This document shows, piece by piece, positions 13,701-13,781 of a stretch of DNA of 13,781 nucleotides (position 1 is its first letter; each line of letters starts with the position of its first letter). The notes below the pieces were generated by a model. The model was not told the DNA's origin and searched no databases. It saw only the letters and a program-made list of their open reading frames with translations. Position numbers and translations under genes: made by a program. The stretch covers positions 1-13,781 of the forward strand of contig JAITJP010000319.1 in NCBI GenBank assembly GCA_031278835.1. The letters are read 5' to 3'. Source of the DNA: Deltaproteobacteria bacterium. Its GTDB lineage: Bacteria > Desulfobacterota > Desulfarculia > Adiutricales > Adiutricaceae.

Positions 13701-13781
13701 AAGTCCCGTCCCGAGTCGTTCCGCTTATGTTGTAACCCATGGCCATACCGAGCCCGGTCCCGGTAGTTTGCCAAGAACTGG
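10723..13781 (-). CDS. pilY1: PilY1-type type IV pilus protein (5' end outside window)
   Basis: The frame is open to the right edge, so the gene starts beyond it; the ATG at 13746 is internal. Numbered from that Met, 1007 residues are visible. Residues 60-125 look like the end of a von Willebrand A domain, and a PilY1 beta-propeller follows from about 150. Diagnostic motifs are W-V-G-T-V-Y-G-L-F-V-D (174-184), F-G-A-N-D-G-M-L-H-A-I-N (432-443), E-M-W-A-Y-I-P-A-S-I-L-P (471-482), W-R-T-V-I-I-G-G-L-R-L-G-G (513-525) and C-L-D-V-T-D-P (546-552). PilY1 sits at the pilus tip or on the cell surface and supports pilus extension and adhesion. Two Ca2+-loop-like segments occur, at 88-99 (D-L-N-R-N-G-I-P-D) and 192-199 (D-S-N-G-D-G). 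Cysteine pairs C35/C48, C229/C239 and C753/C761 could form disulphides, as expected outside the cytoplasm. No minor pilin genes are in the window; they may lie upstream. Confidence 0.92.
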   Translation of the reverse strand, partial: SSWQTTGTGLGMAMGYNISGTTRDGTYMDLTMNSPPASSNLTPKDCHYVGGSTSGTYGCGQRITNLKSQARIFSFGVDRNVENLPSTMWMAAKYGGFNDLNRNGIPDPGEWENPDGTPKNFFQAKNLSELATKMENAFVAIARSISTGTATSASINTVLGGGISINTAYYPQYVNPQNESEKLSWVGTVYGLFVDKWDNLREDSNGDGRLTLATGNGQGDYIVTFNSVSNILAEADRPTCYIEGVAITRCGDAMGTNKLQPLPLPDGAPANIHKLKTVWDSGRWLAELDPTGAYLLTGSRAYVTPATKAQGKRLIYFSYPGSTTLTPFNNSVQSTAILQKYLLHNNYALNLVVPSGTQNTKAALTSKLISYVQGAEVAGWRSRSVDNPWATSPARVVWRLGDVINSKPIVVGSPSSNFDILYGSKSYLQYRVAVGSRRQVAYFGANDGMLHAINLGHYGSISEGQVGYDLSPPGIAHELGAEMWAYIPASILPHLQWLADPNYTHSFMVDLKPLLVDIKINGSWRTVIIGGLRLGGRPIENPNSGSGEGPFYSEIFCLDVTDPEVEPKFLWRYSTRELGLSVGLPTVVASNGNFYAVIPSGPVTDTVDSTGGINYGTNSPYDGYSDQRARLIILNAATGTVINTGSNLLVSPEDGASFFNEPFMPIAQDTDKTDEIWNNATVYYGLTISRDPNTCLDRGAIYRLRTVDKATYAPLPPDQWKLERFVSTDRPVTGAVNGTYDNLGQFWIFFATGRLWGIEDLTPCSSVNTAQCKENHEQYLYGIKEELNTDNRQLLFTDRTSVVNSLFDVTGIQVFSNGNVKMKDGTTVQAYSNLAQTIKNSSVPGYKRKLDMSQILFPNQEHAFEVNFYQPKLVGLGNGKSLISFTTFEPKSVASFCGELGSSYMYILDSFTGLASPELYSIFSSETPVYFDQTKTAYLVTGGSFTSNQINTEVTVSYTNHVSIKTKTVDNEEFEEDLPLGYNEVSSVISWREAVNTGFTISEDSMTLGLETPTNGAP

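Overview
The window looks like chromosomal DNA of a Gram-negative, probably deltaproteobacterial (Desulfobacterota-type) organism. The evidence is a sigma-32 (RpoH) factor with an intact RpoH box, a type IV pilus PilY1 protein, two lipoproteins with clear lipoboxes (a TPR protein followed by a LolB-like protein), a SPOR-domain protein and a FeoA protein. The lineage is inferred from family content and gene order, not from a marker gene. Coding DNA is GC-richer and full of GGCC tetranucleotides. Intergenic DNA is AT-rich with long poly-A/T runs. I see no mobile element, CRISPR array, tRNA or rRNA.

All nine supported genes lie on the minus strand, so transcription runs from the right end to the left. 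From right to left: 10723-13781 is the C-terminal two thirds or so of PilY1, whose 5' end lies outside the window. 10162-10722 is a gene-free region with a strong hairpin behind pilY1 and two candidate promoters for rpoH, each combined with an inverted repeat. 9145-10161 is rpoH. 8874-9144 is a compact regulatory spacer with a hairpin across the rpoH stop codon, a three-stem structured element and a palindrome lying on a candidate promoter. 7164-8873 is a large TPR lipoprotein and 6251-7081 a LolB-like lipoprotein that very probably starts at TTG. 5085-5999 encodes a proline-rich disordered protein with short helical ends, reminiscent in layout of polar scaffold proteins such as PopZ. 3997-4848 is a membrane-anchored TPR protein. 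1831-3897 is a single-pass membrane protein with two SPOR domains. 1268-1660 is a small unrecognised protein with a possible winged-helix C-terminus. 465-1267 is gene-free with several hairpins. 237-464 is a stand-alone FeoA followed by a bidirectional terminator.

The genes share a cell-envelope theme: pilus tip/adhesin, outer-membrane lipoproteins, a membrane TPR protein and a peptidoglycan-binding SPOR protein, with the heat-shock sigma factor in the middle. They do not form one operon, because terminators or promoter-like regions separate several of them. I found no clearly undescribed system. The best leads are the inverted repeats placed exactly on promoters around rpoH and the TPR gene, the three-stem element at 9034-9105, and the proline-rich scaffold-like protein.
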